A stretch of 8,536 nucleotides of DNA. Source: Tannerellaceae bacterium (GTDB lineage: Bacteria > Bacteroidota > Bacteroidia > Bacteroidales > Tannerellaceae). Positions 7,676-8,536 of this stretch are shown in pieces. The notes under the pieces are model-generated. The model saw nothing but the letters and a program-made list of their open reading frames with translations, searched no databases and was not told the origin of the DNA. The position numbers were made by a program, and so were the translations under genes. How positions within the stretch are numbered: position 1 is the stretch's first letter; each line of letters starts with the position of its first letter. The stretch is from NCBI GenBank assembly GCA_031279915.1, contig JAITHO010000206.1, positions 1-8,536 of the forward strand, in the 5' to 3' direction.

Positions 7676-8200
7676 ATGGAACGCAACGACGAATCGTATC
7701 TGACCGAACTTGCAAAAGGAAGTCACGAAGCCTTCAGAGCGCTGTTCATGCAATATTTTCCAAAGGTGAAATTCTTCATCAACCAGCTGATCAAATCGGA
7801 AACCATTGCCGAGGAGCTCGCGCAGGATGTGTTCATGAAGCTTTGGGAATATCGCCAACGCCTGAGCATCGCGACTTCCTTCAATGCCTACATCTTCCGC
7901 ATGGCCAAAAACAGCGCTCTGAATCATCTCGAACATAAATACCTTGAAGACACATACGCCGAAACTCTTGGAAAAACCGAGCTGAGCTTCACTATCGAAA
8001 GCGAAATCTACGCCCGCGAACTGGAGCTGCTCGAACAACTCATCGTAGCCCAAATGCCTCCCCGACGCAAAAGCATCTACGAACTGAGCCGCAAGAAGGG
8101 CCTGCGCAACGACGAGATAGCTGCGCAGCTCGGTATCTCTCCAAAAACTGTGGAGAACCAATTGAACATAGCCCTGAAAACGATCCGGAAAAGAATGTAA
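7676..8200 (+). CDS. ECF sigma factor, Bacteroidetes SusC/D-type (174 aa)
   Basis: This ECF sigma-70 factor belongs to the Bacteroidetes-expanded group usually found beside FecR-type anti-sigma and SusC/D genes. Region 2 spans about residues 17-85: HEAFRALFMQYFPKVKFF, then ELAQDVFMKLWEYR at 47-60 and NAYIFRMAKNSALNHL at 70-85. Region 4 spans about 120-173, with MPPRRKSIYELSRKKGL (127-143), the helix-turn-helix NDEIAAQLGISPKTVENQL (145-163) and the basic tail KTIRKRM. The ATG at 7676 lies just before the conserved start of region 2 and gives the usual length. It follows sulfatase 4 on the same strand after 30 nt without a visible promoter, so it probably shares the operon. No anti-sigma gene follows within the window; the next 336 nt hold repeats. 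It differs clearly from the sigma factor at the left end. Confidence 0.92.
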   Translation: MERNDESYLTELAKGSHEAFRALFMQYFPKVKFFINQLIKSETIAEELAQDVFMKLWEYRQRLSIATSFNAYIFRMAKNSALNHLEHKYLEDTYAETLGKTELSFTIESEIYARELELLEQLIVAQMPPRRKSIYELSRKKGLRNDEIAAQLGISPKTVENQLNIALKTIRKRM

Positions 8201-8285
8201 TGCCCCGCCCAATCTTCACAAGCCGTATTGCTTTAGGTATGCGCGAATGTACCAGTGGGGAGCCGCCATTTTGTTTTTCTGGAGC
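8201..8285. other. Short non-coding gap after the second sigma gene
   Basis: I see no gene, promoter or convincing terminator hairpin here. It leads straight into the second repeat array. Confidence 0.6.
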
Positions 8286-8536
8286 CTTCACAACATCTGG
8301 GAGGCGAGGAAATTTTAACATTTGCCACTTCACAACGTCTGGGAGGCGAGGAAATTTTAACATTTGCCACTTCACAACACCTGGTAGGCGAGAAAATTTT
8401 AACATTTGCCACTTCACAACGTCTGGGAGGCAAGAATTTTTTAACATTTGCCACTTCCCAACGTCTGGGAGGTGGAAAACTTTTAACATTTGCGGCTTCC
8501 AGGTCGTATGGGAGGTGCAATTTTTTGAGATTGGAG
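8286..8536 (-). repeat. Tandem repeat array 2: about six units of 42 bp, reaching the window edge
   Basis: On the plus strand the unit runs CTTCACAACGTCTGGGAGG, then CGAGGAAATTTTAACATTTGCCA. The GAGG positions are 8301, 8343, 8385 (TAGG there), 8427, 8469 and 8512, giving periods of 42, 42, 42, 42 and 43. Copies 1-2 are almost identical; the later copies drift (CACCTGGTAGG, CAAGAATTTTTT, then the poorly matching last unit), and the array may continue past the edge. The minus strand contains GTGGCAAATG in most units, which matches the GTGGCAAA core of array 1. A minus-strand reading frame runs through the array only because 42 is a multiple of three. Its protein is a bare 14-residue repeat that would overlap the sigma gene on the opposite strand, so I do not call it a gene. 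Confidence 0.9.

Noticed and set aside
8040..8520. Minus-strand reading frames through array 2 with a 14-residue repeat
   Set aside because: The period of 42 keeps any frame open. One frame runs antisense into the sigma gene, and neither has a credible start context.
8286..8536. Possible CRISPR array
   Set aside because: Every part of the 42 bp unit recurs, so there are no unique spacers, and no cas gene is present. The same holds for array 1.

Overview
The window looks like a Bacteroidota chromosome, probably order Bacteroidales. The evidence is: S-type sulfatases with Bacteroidetes-like motifs; ECF sigma factors of the kinds common in that phylum; A/T-rich leaders without strong Shine-Dalgarno sequences; and two exact TAnnTTTG (-7) promoter boxes. 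I cannot name the genus from sequence alone.

Left end (1-957). A minus-strand pair encodes an ECF sigma factor (326-823) and a transmembrane, anti-sigma-like protein that runs off the window edge (1-329). They are coupled through an ATGA overlap. The sigma gene is divergent from the first sulfatase, and the gap between them carries one -7 box for each direction.

Middle (958-7645). Four sulfatase genes lie in a row on the plus strand. All four keep a serine-type FGly motif, so all would need an anaerobic sulfatase-maturating enzyme (anSME), which is not encoded here. Sulfatases 1 and 4 resemble heparan N-sulfatase-like enzymes (shared GMPFPRCKG block). Sulfatase 2 resembles bacterial GlcNAc-6-O-sulfatases. 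Sulfatase 3 is an arylsulfatase A-like enzyme I cannot place. Their N-termini differ: two Sec signals, one twin-arginine-like signal and one lipoprotein signal. Sulfatase 1 is separated from 2-4 by a 412-nt non-coding gap, which holds a seven-copy 41-42 bp tandem repeat followed by a strong inverted repeat.

Right end (7646-8536). A second, SusC/D-type ECF sigma factor follows sulfatase 4 after 30 nt and is probably the last gene of a sulfatase 2-3-4-sigma operon. A second tandem array (period 42 bp, about six copies) follows it, and in the opposite orientation it shares a GTGGCAAA core with the first array.

The set suggests a desulfation module for a sulfated glycan, possibly a heparan-like or mucin-like glycosaminoglycan, bracketed by two regulators. 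No glycoside hydrolase, lyase, SusC/D pair or anSME is visible. The substrate is inference. The least explained elements are the two related repeat arrays.
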